A stretch of 64,000 nt of DNA from positions 17,252-81,251 of the forward strand of contig CAYNJC010000019.1 in the NCBI GenBank assembly GCA_964397565.1. Direction: 5' to 3'. The DNA is from JAPLST01 sp964397565 (GTDB lineage Bacteria; Auribacterota; UBA3054; JAPLST01). Of this stretch, positions 36,026 to 44,162 are shown in pieces. Numbering within the stretch: the stretch's first letter is position 1; each line of letters starts with the position of its first letter. Both the position numbers and the translations under genes were made by a program. The notes under the pieces were generated by a model. That model worked only from the letters and a program-made list of their open reading frames with translations, did no database searches and had not been told where the DNA came from.

Positions 36026-36826
36026 CTATCCCCATTGCAGCCACTCTGCCACCAGGAAATGCACGCGCTCAATCAGCGCGCTCAAACGCGTCATGAACGT
36101 GTTCCCAAAAAACGCGCCGAGCGCAATCATCAAATACCAGCGGCCCAACTGTGCCGGCCCTTTGATCACAATGTGCTTGCGCTCGAAGACAAAGAAAAAA
36201 TACACCAGCACCGAAATCGTGCCGGTGATGAAAATGATGTTCTCGAAGCTCATCCCGATGCGCGCCAGCAAGCTCAAGCCCGGCTCGATCCGCGCCCCCA
36301 CCCAGAGCGGCTTGAAGGTCTCGGTGATTTGCGGCAGTAATTGGTTGAACGTGTCCTTGAATCCCAGGCCGACGCCGGCGCCCAAGGTGATGCAGAACGT
36401 GATCCGGCTCAACCAGAACCAGCGCTTGCTATATTGGAAGTACCACAGCATGCCGACGATGCCCGGCACAATCAGCAGGACGCCACTCAACGCCTCGGGC
36501 GTCATCCCGGTCGTGAACCAGGTGTGAAAGCCTTGCGCCATCGGCGCAAACCATTTGTCAATCAATTGCTGCCGGACAATGACCGCGCAGCCCATGCCGG
36601 TCGCGCCACCCAGCAGGATATGCTCGAATGCGCGGTAAAAGGGATTCTCGCGGTACAGGAAGGTGTAAATCGCCAGCGTGCACATCGCCGCAATCCAGCG
36701 CTGAATCCGCAGATACCAGTCGTACTCCGGATCCGTCACCAGCAGCCGCACTTCATTGGCGATTAACGCGGCCGACACCAGCACCAGCACGGCTGCCGCA
36801 ATCTGGCGTTTGCGGTTGTAGGTCAT
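36026..36826 (-). CDS. polytopic membrane protein of the MutL-DUF6754 operon
   Basis: 266 residues with about seven predicted transmembrane helices. Long hydrophobic runs include IAAAVLVLVSAALIA, LLIVPGIVGMLWYF, ITFCITLGAGVGLGF and IIFITGTISVLVYFFFVF. Aromatic-rich cytoplasmic loops (YSKRWFWLSRI) separate some helices. No transport motif is recognised. ATG overlaps the stop of the preceding gene (ATGA). It probably forms the core of a membrane complex with the neighbouring products. Confidence 0.72.
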   Translation of the reverse strand: MTYNRKRQIAAAVLVLVSAALIANEVRLLVTDPEYDWYLRIQRWIAAMCTLAIYTFLYRENPFYRAFEHILLGGATGMGCAVIVRQQLIDKWFAPMAQGFHTWFTTGMTPEALSGVLLIVPGIVGMLWYFQYSKRWFWLSRITFCITLGAGVGLGFKDTFNQLLPQITETFKPLWVGARIEPGLSLLARIGMSFENIIFITGTISVLVYFFFVFERKHIVIKGPAQLGRWYLMIALGAFFGNTFMTRLSALIERVHFLVAEWLQWG

Positions 36827-37698
36827 GCCGCGACCTCCGGTTCGCTCGTCGCGCGTAACATCAGCATCGCAATGTTGCCGCACACAATCGCGACAAACAC
36901 GAACAGGGCCGCAAACGACTGCACGCTCACTGTTGCCGTGCCGATCCCCGGTGCCGCCAGCAGGCGCTCATATGCCGCCGCGCCGGCCGCGCCCGCCAGC
37001 AGCCCGCTGATCTGGCCCGCGTCCACATACGGATAGGCATCCGAACTTTGAATCGCGACGCAGCCGGCCGCGTACGGTGTGCCGTACACACTCTGCACAA
37101 AGCCAATCCACGGCACTTCCGCGCGATTCCAGACATACGATACCTTGAAAATCAAGGAGATGTCGGAAATATCCTGGACCCCGCGCATGCACGCAATCTT
37201 CGCCAGCGGCGTGTTGAAAATGTCATTCTGAATCATGCCCGGAATATCCTTGGAAAAGGCCTGCAGCATCGCGCCCCCCGACGGCGGCGGCGTAATGGCA
37301 TTCCAGATCACAAAATCGCGCCCGTATTCCTTGCCGTATTCCTGCGCCAGTTTCATCGCAATGTCGGTGCCGAACTTGATGCCTTCCGGCTGGGTCGTCC
37401 ACATCATGATGGCAAACGGCAGGTTGCGGATAAACAAGTGCCGCACGACCGCGACAAATTGGCCTTCGCATTCGGCGCGAATACTGGCCGCCAGCTCGCA
37501 GTCAATGATCACCAGTTTGTCCTGCGGCAGGCGCTCGACCAAGTCATACAACTTGCGCGCCGCCGGCGGCACCGGCACCGGCATGCTCGGCCGCCAGAAC
37601 TCGCACAGCACCACCAGGCACGCAAACAGCGCGTACAGGATCCGCGGATCGCAGTACAGCACCTGTTGCCAGAATCTATTTGCGCGTGTTGCGCTCAT
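36823..37698 (-). CDS. bitopic membrane protein of the MutL-DUF6754 operon
   Basis: 291 residues: one helix near the N-terminus (YALFACLVVLCEF), a ~200-residue soluble domain (KLVIIDCELAASIRAECEGQ, FAIMMWTTQPEGIKFGTDIA) and one helix at the C-terminus (AALFVFVAIVCGNIAMLML). This two-helix-with-soluble-centre plan is the same as that of the DUF6754-type protein at 39988-40755. Both contain AGQ followed by a small-residue stretch near the end, so they may be distant paralogues. ATGA overlap with the upstream gene. Confidence 0.7.
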   Translation of the reverse strand: MSATRANRFWQQVLYCDPRILYALFACLVVLCEFWRPSMPVPVPPAARKLYDLVERLPQDKLVIIDCELAASIRAECEGQFVAVVRHLFIRNLPFAIMMWTTQPEGIKFGTDIAMKLAQEYGKEYGRDFVIWNAITPPPSGGAMLQAFSKDIPGMIQNDIFNTPLAKIACMRGVQDISDISLIFKVSYVWNRAEVPWIGFVQSVYGTPYAAGCVAIQSSDAYPYVDAGQISGLLAGAAGAAAYERLLAAPGIGTATVSVQSFAALFVFVAIVCGNIAMLMLRATSEPEVAA

Positions 37699-38144
37699 GC
37701 TTGTGAAACTTGATCCTTGCTGCTTCGAGTCCCGCCACCGGCGGGAAAACTTGAAACTGGTGCTTTCGTCGCGCGAATGAAGGCGTTCAGTTTTGGTCCC
37801 AGTTCATCGATCACCAGTTTGTATTCCGCAATGCGTTGCGGCGATGCAATTACTTCGCGCCGTATCAGCTTGCGCAACCACGCCTTGGTTTCCTCAAACG
37901 ATCCGCGGGCATAGCGATAAAACAGCTTCCGTTCCGCTATGTGAAACCGGCCGTAGCCCTCGGCAATATTCGCAGCAATGCTGTCCACCGCGTCTGTGGC
38001 TTGATAGCCCATCGTGCGTTGCACCTTCTGCGGCCACGCGTCATAATCATGCCAGATCATGTCCGACACGCGCTCCGCCAACCGGTATACATCCATCTCA
38101 TAAATCTCTTTCAAAGGGCTTCGCCAGTTTCGAGTTTCACGCAT
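37695..38144 (-). CDS. four-helix bundle protein (23S rRNA intervening-sequence type)
   Basis: 149 residues of the four-helix-bundle family. It shows KEIYEMDVYRLAERVSDMIW, GYQATDAVDSIAANIAEGYG and RYARGSFEETKAWL, with the typical N-A-E-G-x-G turn. Members are encoded in 23S rRNA intervening sequences or as free-standing genes and can associate with reverse transcriptases; their molecular role is unclear. It sits inside the MutL-DUF6754 operon with TGATG and ATGA overlaps on both sides. Its C-terminal tail (SSFPAGGGTRSS) is encoded by a TCCCGCC-n3-GGCGGGA palindrome, suggesting late insertion of the repeat. Confidence 0.82.
   Translation of the reverse strand: MRETRNWRSPLKEIYEMDVYRLAERVSDMIWHDYDAWPQKVQRTMGYQATDAVDSIAANIAEGYGRFHIAERKLFYRYARGSFEETKAWLRKLIRREVIASPQRIAEYKLVIDELGPKLNAFIRATKAPVSSFPAGGGTRSSKDQVSQA
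37726..37744. repeat. REP-like palindrome inside a coding region
   Basis: AGTCCCGCC ACC GGCGGGA lies in the 3' end of the four-helix-bundle gene. The same unit occurs at 43913, 58609 and, in part, 16480 and 41131. Confidence 0.7.
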
Positions 38145-39988
38145 CACTTATCCAGCCCCGCGTAGACGCTCTCATCCATCCCCAGCCAGATGCGCAGGCC
38201 GGCCGCCAAGCCACCGATCATAATCCCGATCAACACCCCACGGAACGCAGAAGAATTTGCCACCATCAATAATTTCTGCGCCAGCCATGGCAGTTGCAGA
38301 TAGAAAACACTGTCCGGCAACCCATGCGTCAGCCACGCGCCCAGCGGCAACTGCCCGATCATCACGATGAATGCCGCTACCATCAACAAGACCGCTTCCG
38401 CCGAGCGGATCTTGAACGCGCGATAGGCCGCGCTGATCATGTAAAACGTGATCGTCGAAAACGTCGCAATGCCGAGCGGCACCAGAAACGCCTTGAACAT
38501 AAAATCAAAGCCGGTTTTCATCACGTCCGGCGCAAAATCAACCTGCACATCCTGCGGCGCAATCTGCACCTGCGTCGCTACACCGGCCCGCAGTTGCGGT
38601 ACCACCTGCGCGCGTTGCGCCGCCGGAAAGGTGCCGATGTAGCGCACGCGCAACAGCACCCCCGTCACCGTCGGGCCGCGCGGCAACAGGCACACCTCAG
38701 CCGTGACGTGCTTGTCATTGATATTCGTCAGCGTGTTAAACGCCTCCACCATGCTCTTCTTCAGGGCCGCTTCAAGTGCGGCCGCCGCCGGCGTCGGCGT
38801 GCGGACAATAATCCGCGTGCCGTATTCGCCCGGATTGTTGCCAAGAAAGGTGAAGACGCCCATGACCACCATGAAAACAAAAAACAAAACGCTGTTGTGC
38901 AGCCCTGGCTGGCGCTGCGCAATCCGCTTGCTGTGATACAAAAAGAGATTGATCACCGCCATGAACACGGCAAACCCGCCGACAATCATGGTGAAGTCAC
39001 CCGCCCACTTGATCCCGCGCGTCAGATAGGTCGGCCGCGCTTGCGCCCCCACTGATTTCATCAGCGTCCCGCTGCTGGTCAACTGTGCCGGCGCACAATA
39101 CAATTCCGTCAGCACCGGCGCTTGCTCCGGCGCACGCGCCGTCGCCGGCACGTGCTCGACACAGATCATTGCCTCAGCCGTCCGCGGCCCCAGCCGATAC
39201 GCGCAGATTCCCCCGTCCACTAAGTCCATTGTGTCCACTTGGTCCACGCCATCCGCCAGATCCTGTACCCGCAGCCGGCCCTCGGCCACAAAGTACCCGC
39301 GCCAGCGATTCGACACCAACTGCGCATCAAACGCCGTGATCCCCAGCGGCAGTTGCGCCACGGTTCGCAGCGCGGTCGTTTGCAGCGTCATGTTCGAGAG
39401 CGTCGGCCCCTGCGCCAGCACCAAGCCCTTGGTCGCACAAATCAGCGCCATCTGCCACAGGCCCTCGTGGTACTGCGCGGCATACCATTGAATCGCGCCC
39501 GGCACGTTCCCGTTCGGAGATTTCTGCGATGACCAGAATTGCCCGTTGGTTGAAAACACCACCGGCCCGCGCCGCCGCCAGGTCAAGCCCGTATCGTCAC
39601 TGGTCGCATAGCACAGCACCGGCTCGCGTTGCATGTTCTTGCCGATATACACCAAGGTCAATGCCGCGCCGTTGGCCTGCACCGCCAATTGGCTCATGCC
39701 ATAGCGCTCGTATGCCTGAAACAGCGCGGGTTGCAGCACTGGCCGATTGGGCGTCCGCGTCCACGTGCCGGCCGCGCCGTTCAGCACCAAGCGCCCGATC
39801 CCGCACTGCTCCGCGCGATAATGCCCGACATAAAACGCCAGCGTGTTGGTGCCGAGTACACAACCGGCCGGCGAACGCACTTCATAGCTGTCGAAATCCC
39901 CGCCCAGTTTCTCTGGCAGGACGTACTCCAGCACGAAGTACAGTCCGACTAGGAACGCCAGGAGTTTTAACGCGCCACGTTTGCTCAT
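38144..39988 (-). CDS. Asp-box/multi-TM protein of the MutL-DUF6754 operon
   Basis: 614 residues. An N-terminal helix (LLAFLVGLYFVLEYVL) anchors a beta-rich domain (about 35-330) containing one sialidase-type Asp-box (SDDTGLTW, 130-137) and repeated W/Y-rich strands, as in a beta-propeller. The C-terminal half has five or six transmembrane helices plus a soluble loop (about 400-490: TPTPAAAALEAALKKSMVEAF ... VQIAPQDVQVDFAPD, shortened). I know no family name. ATG 39988 overlaps the stop of the upstream gene (TGATG). It probably presents a sensor or binding domain outside the membrane. Confidence 0.72.
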   Translation of the reverse strand: MSKRGALKLLAFLVGLYFVLEYVLPEKLGGDFDSYEVRSPAGCVLGTNTLAFYVGHYRAEQCGIGRLVLNGAAGTWTRTPNRPVLQPALFQAYERYGMSQLAVQANGAALTLVYIGKNMQREPVLCYATSDDTGLTWRRRGPVVFSTNGQFWSSQKSPNGNVPGAIQWYAAQYHEGLWQMALICATKGLVLAQGPTLSNMTLQTTALRTVAQLPLGITAFDAQLVSNRWRGYFVAEGRLRVQDLADGVDQVDTMDLVDGGICAYRLGPRTAEAMICVEHVPATARAPEQAPVLTELYCAPAQLTSSGTLMKSVGAQARPTYLTRGIKWAGDFTMIVGGFAVFMAVINLFLYHSKRIAQRQPGLHNSVLFFVFMVVMGVFTFLGNNPGEYGTRIIVRTPTPAAAALEAALKKSMVEAFNTLTNINDKHVTAEVCLLPRGPTVTGVLLRVRYIGTFPAAQRAQVVPQLRAGVATQVQIAPQDVQVDFAPDVMKTGFDFMFKAFLVPLGIATFSTITFYMISAAYRAFKIRSAEAVLLMVAAFIVMIGQLPLGAWLTHGLPDSVFYLQLPWLAQKLLMVANSSAFRGVLIGIMIGGLAAGLRIWLGMDESVYAGLDK

Positions 39989-40755
39989 CACCACAACAAT
40001 AGATGGGCCAACAAATTCTGCTGCGTCAAAGTGAACACAAGGATGCCCGCCACAATCAACCCGAGCACGACCAGTTTGCACCAGTCCTGCCCAGCCAGGC
40101 TTCCCGTCAACACCGGGTCATGACTGAAATATGCGCCGGCGGCATAGAACTCCTCGCCAAAGACGGTGTAGTCGCAGGTGACGATAAAAAACGGCACCTG
40201 GAAAAACGTCGGCGTGCAGGCAACCTGGATCGCGCCCGCCTGCTGGCCCGCCTCGGCGATGATCATCGCCTCAAACCCATATGAGCCAAACAGAAAATTC
40301 GCCCCGATCCGCTCGCGCTTGATCCAGCCCGCACACGACATCCCGAACGCGTTCTGATCGCCCGACAAATAACGAATGTTGTCCTCAACCGCAAACATCC
40401 CGCCGCGCCCCATCGCGTCATACGCGTCTTTCCAATACTCCTCGGCCATGGCGTACGCCAGCGGCATCGACACCGGCACGTTGACCGGCATGCTCAATTT
40501 TGCCGCCTTGCGCGTCACATAGCCCAACACCGCCAGCGAGCAAAACAGGTTGACGCTCAAATCATCGCGCCCGGGATTGAACATGATCGGGCGATCCTGC
40601 TCGGTCGCGCGCCCGATCGCATCGTCAATCACCTCCAGCCCGGCGATCCGCCGCAGGAAAATGTGCGCGCCATGCCGTGCCCGCTGTATTTGCAGCAGAA
40701 TGAATGCGGCAAACAGCACGAACAAGATGATCACTGGTGCGCTGGCGTGTTCCAT
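39988..40755 (-). CDS. DUF6754-type membrane protein, first gene of the operon
   Basis: 255 residues with an N-terminal helix (VIILFVLFAAFILLQI), a ~200-residue soluble domain and a C-terminal helix (LVVLGLIVAGILVFTL). The segments GRATEQDRPIMFNPG, SGDQNAFGMSCAGWIKRERI and GANFLFGSYGFEAMIIAE are the conserved core of the DUF6754 family as I recall it. ATG 40755 follows a short AGGA. The promoter at 40808-40836 drives this gene and the seven that follow. Function unknown. Confidence 0.75.
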   Translation of the reverse strand: MEHASAPVIILFVLFAAFILLQIQRARHGAHIFLRRIAGLEVIDDAIGRATEQDRPIMFNPGRDDLSVNLFCSLAVLGYVTRKAAKLSMPVNVPVSMPLAYAMAEEYWKDAYDAMGRGGMFAVEDNIRYLSGDQNAFGMSCAGWIKRERIGANFLFGSYGFEAMIIAEAGQQAGAIQVACTPTFFQVPFFIVTCDYTVFGEEFYAAGAYFSHDPVLTGSLAGQDWCKLVVLGLIVAGILVFTLTQQNLLAHLLLW

Positions 40756-40807
40756 TATCCTACGTGTTCCATTGCACTATCCTAAGGGTATACTGTCACA
40801 AAACATG

Positions 40808-40836
40808 AGTGTACCAAATTTCAGATGATTTTTCAA
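40808..40836 (-). promoter_or_regulatory. promoter of the MutL-DUF6754 operon
   Basis: Minus strand TTGAAA (40831-40836), a 17-nt spacer, TACACT (40808-40813). Leader of about 46 nt. Confidence 0.6.
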
Positions 40837-40898
40837 GCACCCCGCGCCCGCCCCGCACCCGCGCCAAATACAGCACCTCTGTTGAAAGCGGCTTCGAA

Positions 40899-41014
40899 TG
40901 CGGGAGCGGCCTCCGTGCCGCGATTTTACAGCAGCATCGCCGGCTGGCACCGGCTCCCACATTGCACAGGCATGTTCGCCAGTTGAATTGGTTCCCACTT
41001 TCGATCGACACATT
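40899..41014. repeat. GGGAGC...CGCCAG dispersed repeat, copy 1
   Basis: It contains a GGGAGCGGCC/GTGCCGCGAT hairpin and, at 40976-41014, a stretch (CGCCAGTTGAATTGGTTCCC...) that matches 52496-52535 at most positions. The stretch 40837-41383 holds this repeat and the next one but no gene. Confidence 0.6.
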
Positions 41015-41022
41015 TCGCCCAC

Positions 41023-41210
41023 TTACTAATGAGAGCGCTTTCTACTTTGCAGTGTCCTTGTAGCCGCCCGCGGTGAGGGCGGCTTCTGCAGCCGCGGTCA
41101 TCCGCGCCGTTGACGGGATCCACGCCGTTGGCGGGACTCCAAGCAGCTCCAAGCAGGCGCCCGCGGCCACCATGGGCATGACACCAAGTAAGCGCATTCA
41201 TTAGTATGTG
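41023..41210. repeat. left arm of a ~135-bp inverted repeat, with 56-bp insertion
   Basis: It reads as the reverse complement of 44163-44297 over nearly its whole length (ACTAATGA...GCGCTTTCT, TAGCCGCCCGCGGTGAGGGC, GACACCAAGTAAGCGCATTC). The left arm carries an extra 56 bp at 41101-41156 that the right arm lacks. Confidence 0.9.
41101..41156 (-). mobile_element. 56-bp mobile mini-repeat
   Basis: Present here and absent at the equivalent point of the right inverted-repeat arm (44219-44220). A second copy in opposite orientation lies at 16456-16511. On the minus strand it starts CTGCTTGGAGCTGCTTGGAG and contains TCCCGCCaacGGCG and GGATCCCG. Too short to encode a protein, so it must move in trans. 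Confidence 0.75.
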
Positions 41211-41383
41211 GCGCACACAGTCGCCTTCATTGGCGCCCTTCATGCAGCTTTCTGTCAATTGATATTTCGCGTCGCCGGAACCAGACGCCAATAAAGACAT
41301 AGAGACATGCAGAAGACCCATCCACGTGCGACGGGCAGCCCCTGCACGCCAGCGGCACAAACAGTGGGCCACGCATGCCGCGG

Positions 41384-41740
41384 TTACATTCGTCGTGCAA
41401 CGACGAATTTCCTCGGCACCGCACACGCCACGGAAGAGCAAAGCGCCCAATCGACATTTTGTGTCGATTGTCGCTGCGCGTGGCAATAGAAATACTCGGT
41501 CGTGTTGCCGGCGGCGCCCATGAGCTTGCTGACGAGATTGCCGGTGTATTCTTTCTTGACCCAGTCGTTGTTGGGATAGTCAACGCGAACGAGATGACCG
41601 GCGGCATCGTAGGTGTTGTCCGTCCAGCGGCCGGCGCGGTCGCGCACGCGGACGGGATAGCCGGCGGCGTTGTAGACGTTGGAGACGAAGGTATTGTCGG
41701 GGTAGATCGCCATGATCAGGCGATCCATTATATCATAAGC
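41384..41740 (-). pseudogene. Rhs/YD-repeat fragment
   Basis: A reverse-strand frame encodes tandem YD-type units (YDIMDRLIMAIYPDNTF, VYNAAGYPVRVRDRAGR, TYDAAGHLVRVDYPN, shortened) typical of Rhs/WapA toxin scaffolds. Only about four repeats remain, with no signal, core RHS hyperconserved end or toxin. It ends in unrelated sequence that includes an AATCGACA...TGTCGATT palindrome (41449-41470). It is a remnant of a much larger gene. Confidence 0.7.
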
Positions 41741-41892
41741 TTGGTGGAGGATGTAGCGGCCATAAAGAAATATGCGCCCGATTTGGCAATGCGCAATGCA
41801 TGACACCATCTACCATTTGTTCTGCCCTGCTCTGCCCCCTATGATCTCGAGCAGCTGCAATAAATTTTATATGTGAACGCCTGATACTATTC

Positions 41893-41922
41893 TGCCCATA
41901 TGTGGCAAATGCACGCCTGACC
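41893..41922 (+). repeat. RAYT-type terminal repeat, solo copy
   Basis: ATGTGGCAAATGCACGCCTGACCCC-type sequence (here given in outline: ATGTGGCAAATG, CACGCCTGACCC) matches, inverted, the sequence after the RAYT remnant at 43708-43736. Confidence 0.7.
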
Positions 41923-41953
41923 CCCATTCTTTCTACCTTCCTGCCGCGCAGAG

Positions 41954-43351
41954 TCAAGCAGCGGCAGCGGGGATTCGGCGCCGCCGCATGGCGCAGCCGA
42001 GGTAGACCCACAAGACGCCGATGCCGAGCGGCTCGGGCACGAGTTCATACGCACCCAAGTCGATAATGTCATTGTGAACGCGGGGATTGCCCGCGAGATC
42101 CAGGGCACCATACACAAGGACGGTGAGGCCCGTGTCAATGCAGGTGTCAAACTCCCACAGACGGAAATCATTGCCGCCCATGTTCTCGAACACGGGGGCG
42201 TTGGTGATCATCATATGGAACTCACTGTTTGTCAGGAACGGCTCCGTGCAACAGTAGGAATGGGGGAAGTACCCGAGAATATAGCCGTAGTTCTCTTCGG
42301 TCGGTGCCGTGTTATAATAGATAATACAATTCTGCGCGAAGCCCCCGAGGTAGCTGAAAATCCCGCCACCGCGCGATCCCGCCGTGTTGCGCACTATCGT
42401 GCAGCTGTAGCACACGCCGAATTGGTTGTGATACACGCCTCCCCCCTGATTCGTGGCAATGTTGTCAATGATCAGGGAGTTTCTCACGTTGTTGTGGCCG
42501 TTCCCGCTGTCAATATAAACCCCGCCACCCGAGATGCGTGCACGATTGTTGCTGACGATACAGGCTTCGACGTCCCAAAAGGACTTCAAATAGACGCCCC
42601 CGCCAACGTTGGCAACGTTGTCGGAAACAAAACAGTTCTTGACGTCGTGCGCAGTGTCTATGTTCACCCCGCCGCCGTAAAACGCCGCGCTGTTCGAGGT
42701 GATGACACTGTTGCGCAACAGACTATAACTCCTGCCGTAAAGGAACCGTACACCGCCGCCATTATTGGCCACATTATGGATGAAGGTGCAGTAGTCCGCC
42801 GTGCCGCCGTAATAGCAATCCATCCCGCCGCCGGCATGATCCGCGACATTCCCGACAAACACGCAATTCGACACATAGCAGCCGTCAACCATCAGGAGCC
42901 CGCCACCACTGCGATTATAGATGTATTCCGCCAGTGGTGACGTGCCGGTGGTGTGCGTGTGGCCGTTTGACAACGTGAACCCGACGAGCCTTGCGGCATT
43001 GGTCATGAACACGCAGCGCACGGCCGACGGGCCATTGGGGCCATCTCCGACAATGATGGTGTTCGCGGGACCAGCTTCGCTCATGACGGTGATCCTCTTG
43101 GTAATCACCACCCTGTTGGATGAAGCGAAGCCGGGCGTGACCCTATCCCCAATCGTGTAGATGCCCGTCGAAACAAGAACGGTGTCGCCATCCGAGGCGG
43201 CATCGATCGCCGTTTGAATAGTGTTGGCCGCGGTTTTAGGCGTCGCATAGGGATGTACATTCGCACCGTCGTGTGCGACATAGTAGGATGCGCACAACGC
43301 AAGGTGTGCGGTACAGATGATTGTGAGCAGTGATGCGGTTGAGTGTTTCAT
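41954..43351 (-). CDS. single-module beta-helix protein with PEP-CTERM-like tail
   Basis: 465 residues: a signal peptide (1-21), one module of the same type as in the 1454-residue protein (NTIQTAIDAA, STGIYTIGDRVTPGF, RCVFMTNAARLVGFTLSNGH), then eight or so GGG(V/M/L) rungs of a parallel beta-helix. There are no PKD domains. The tail VPEP-hydrophobic-MRRRRIP is the clearest PEP-CTERM-like signal in the window. ATG 43351 is set by the signal peptide. It lies between inverted RAYT terminal repeats (41893, 43708) within a mosaic region, so it may be a recent arrival. Confidence 0.82.
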   Translation of the reverse strand: MKHSTASLLTIICTAHLALCASYYVAHDGANVHPYATPKTAANTIQTAIDAASDGDTVLVSTGIYTIGDRVTPGFASSNRVVITKRITVMSEAGPANTIIVGDGPNGPSAVRCVFMTNAARLVGFTLSNGHTHTTGTSPLAEYIYNRSGGGLLMVDGCYVSNCVFVGNVADHAGGGMDCYYGGTADYCTFIHNVANNGGGVRFLYGRSYSLLRNSVITSNSAAFYGGGVNIDTAHDVKNCFVSDNVANVGGGVYLKSFWDVEACIVSNNRARISGGGVYIDSGNGHNNVRNSLIIDNIATNQGGGVYHNQFGVCYSCTIVRNTAGSRGGGIFSYLGGFAQNCIIYYNTAPTEENYGYILGYFPHSYCCTEPFLTNSEFHMMITNAPVFENMGGNDFRLWEFDTCIDTGLTVLVYGALDLAGNPRVHNDIIDLGAYELVPEPLGIGVLWVYLGCAMRRRRIPAAAA

Positions 43352-43402
43352 GTTGCTGAGCCGTGGTGATGATAGCGCGATGTGCGGAACGAAATCCAAC
43401 AA

Positions 43403-43706
43403 ACCGCGAACGAAGTATGTGTATCAGTTTAGACCCAGCGGGCTGACGGATACGGCTCGAAGAACCGAGGCGAAAACCAGTGCTCGGACATAGGCTTAGT
43501 TTTCACAGGCTGTGGCAACAGCGGGCGCCATCACCCGGCGTTCCCGCACATCCTGCAACTGTTAACAAGTATACCAACAAACTCCGGCAAAGTCAAGGTC
43601 AAGACGGCGATTTGCCTCACGCAAAAGGCGAATTGCCGCACTGAAAAGGTACTCGAAAATGAAACGTTGCCTCACATGAAAAGGGGAAACCGAGTGGGGA
43701 AACCGA
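43403..43706. other. intergenic, direct repeats, no gene
   Basis: No coding family is seen. It contains CAAAGTCAAGGTCAAGAC and repeated GATTTGCCTCACGC/GTTGCCTCACATG pieces, plus a direct repeat GGGGAAACCGAGTGG at about 43682-43709. This fits decayed transposon ends. Confidence 0.5.
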
Positions 43707-43707
43707 G

Positions 43708-43736
43708 TGGGGTCAGGCGTGCATTTACCACATATC
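43708..43736 (-). repeat. RAYT-type terminal repeat next to the transposase remnant
   Basis: GGGTCAGGCGTGCATTT and CCACATAT adjoin the stop of the RAYT remnant and mirror the copy at 41893-41922. Confidence 0.7.
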
Positions 43737-43905
43737 ATGACAGCCTCGCCACCAGTCTCTTGAGATGTTTGTCGCGGCGTGCGCAGCAGGCGATCCGACG
43801 GCATGCCATCGACACTGCACTCCTGCCAACGCCACCCATCGCCTTCCCTATCTCGCGCAGTGTTGCCTGCGCGCCACACCGTTCCCGCGCAAGCCACAGC
43901 GCCAC
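43735..43905 (-). pseudogene. REP-associated tyrosine transposase (RAYT), C-terminal remnant
   Basis: About 56 codons remain, ending WLARERCGAQATLREIGKA-type and MGGVGRSAVSMACRRI (shortened). This is the helix-turn-helix tail of RAYT/IS200-like transposases (pattern LREIG--GG---SAVS-A-RR). The Y1 catalytic domain with HUH and Tyr is absent. Immediately upstream in the frame is a TCCCGCC-n3-GGCGGGA palindrome (43913-43932), the kind of REP these enzymes act on. Broken gene. Confidence 0.65.
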
Positions 43906-43910
43906 CGGCG

Positions 43911-43935
43911 GCGATCCCGCCAGCGGCGGGATCAA
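43911..43935. repeat. REP-like palindrome beside the RAYT remnant
   Basis: GATCCCGCC AGC GGCGGGATC, a perfect 9-bp stem with a 3-nt loop. Confidence 0.75.
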
Positions 43936-44162
43936 CTGTTAATGCATGACCCTACTCTGGCCGACCATTGACGGATCGGCTTGCTCTGCTCGCGTTGCTC
44001 TTACTCGAAAAACATTATTGTTATCAAAGCCTGCTTCTGTGCGTTGTCTGCAAATTGCCATGTGTTCACTTTGCCGGCAATATCGCGATTATGGTGTTGA
44101 TACCGAAGCATCTTCGGGTACAGGTAGAGCACGTCAGCGACGAACACCACCGCTATAGTCAC
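43936..44162. other. intergenic, no gene recognised
   Basis: No ORF with family features on either strand. A small GAAGCATCTTC hairpin lies near 44105. Probably the eroded flank of the transposase remnant. Confidence 0.4.

Noticed and set aside
41227..41607. Reverse frames running through the left inverted-repeat arm as toxin or lysis genes
   Set aside because: They start in the Rhs remnant and continue through repeat DNA, with no conserved motif or ribosome site.
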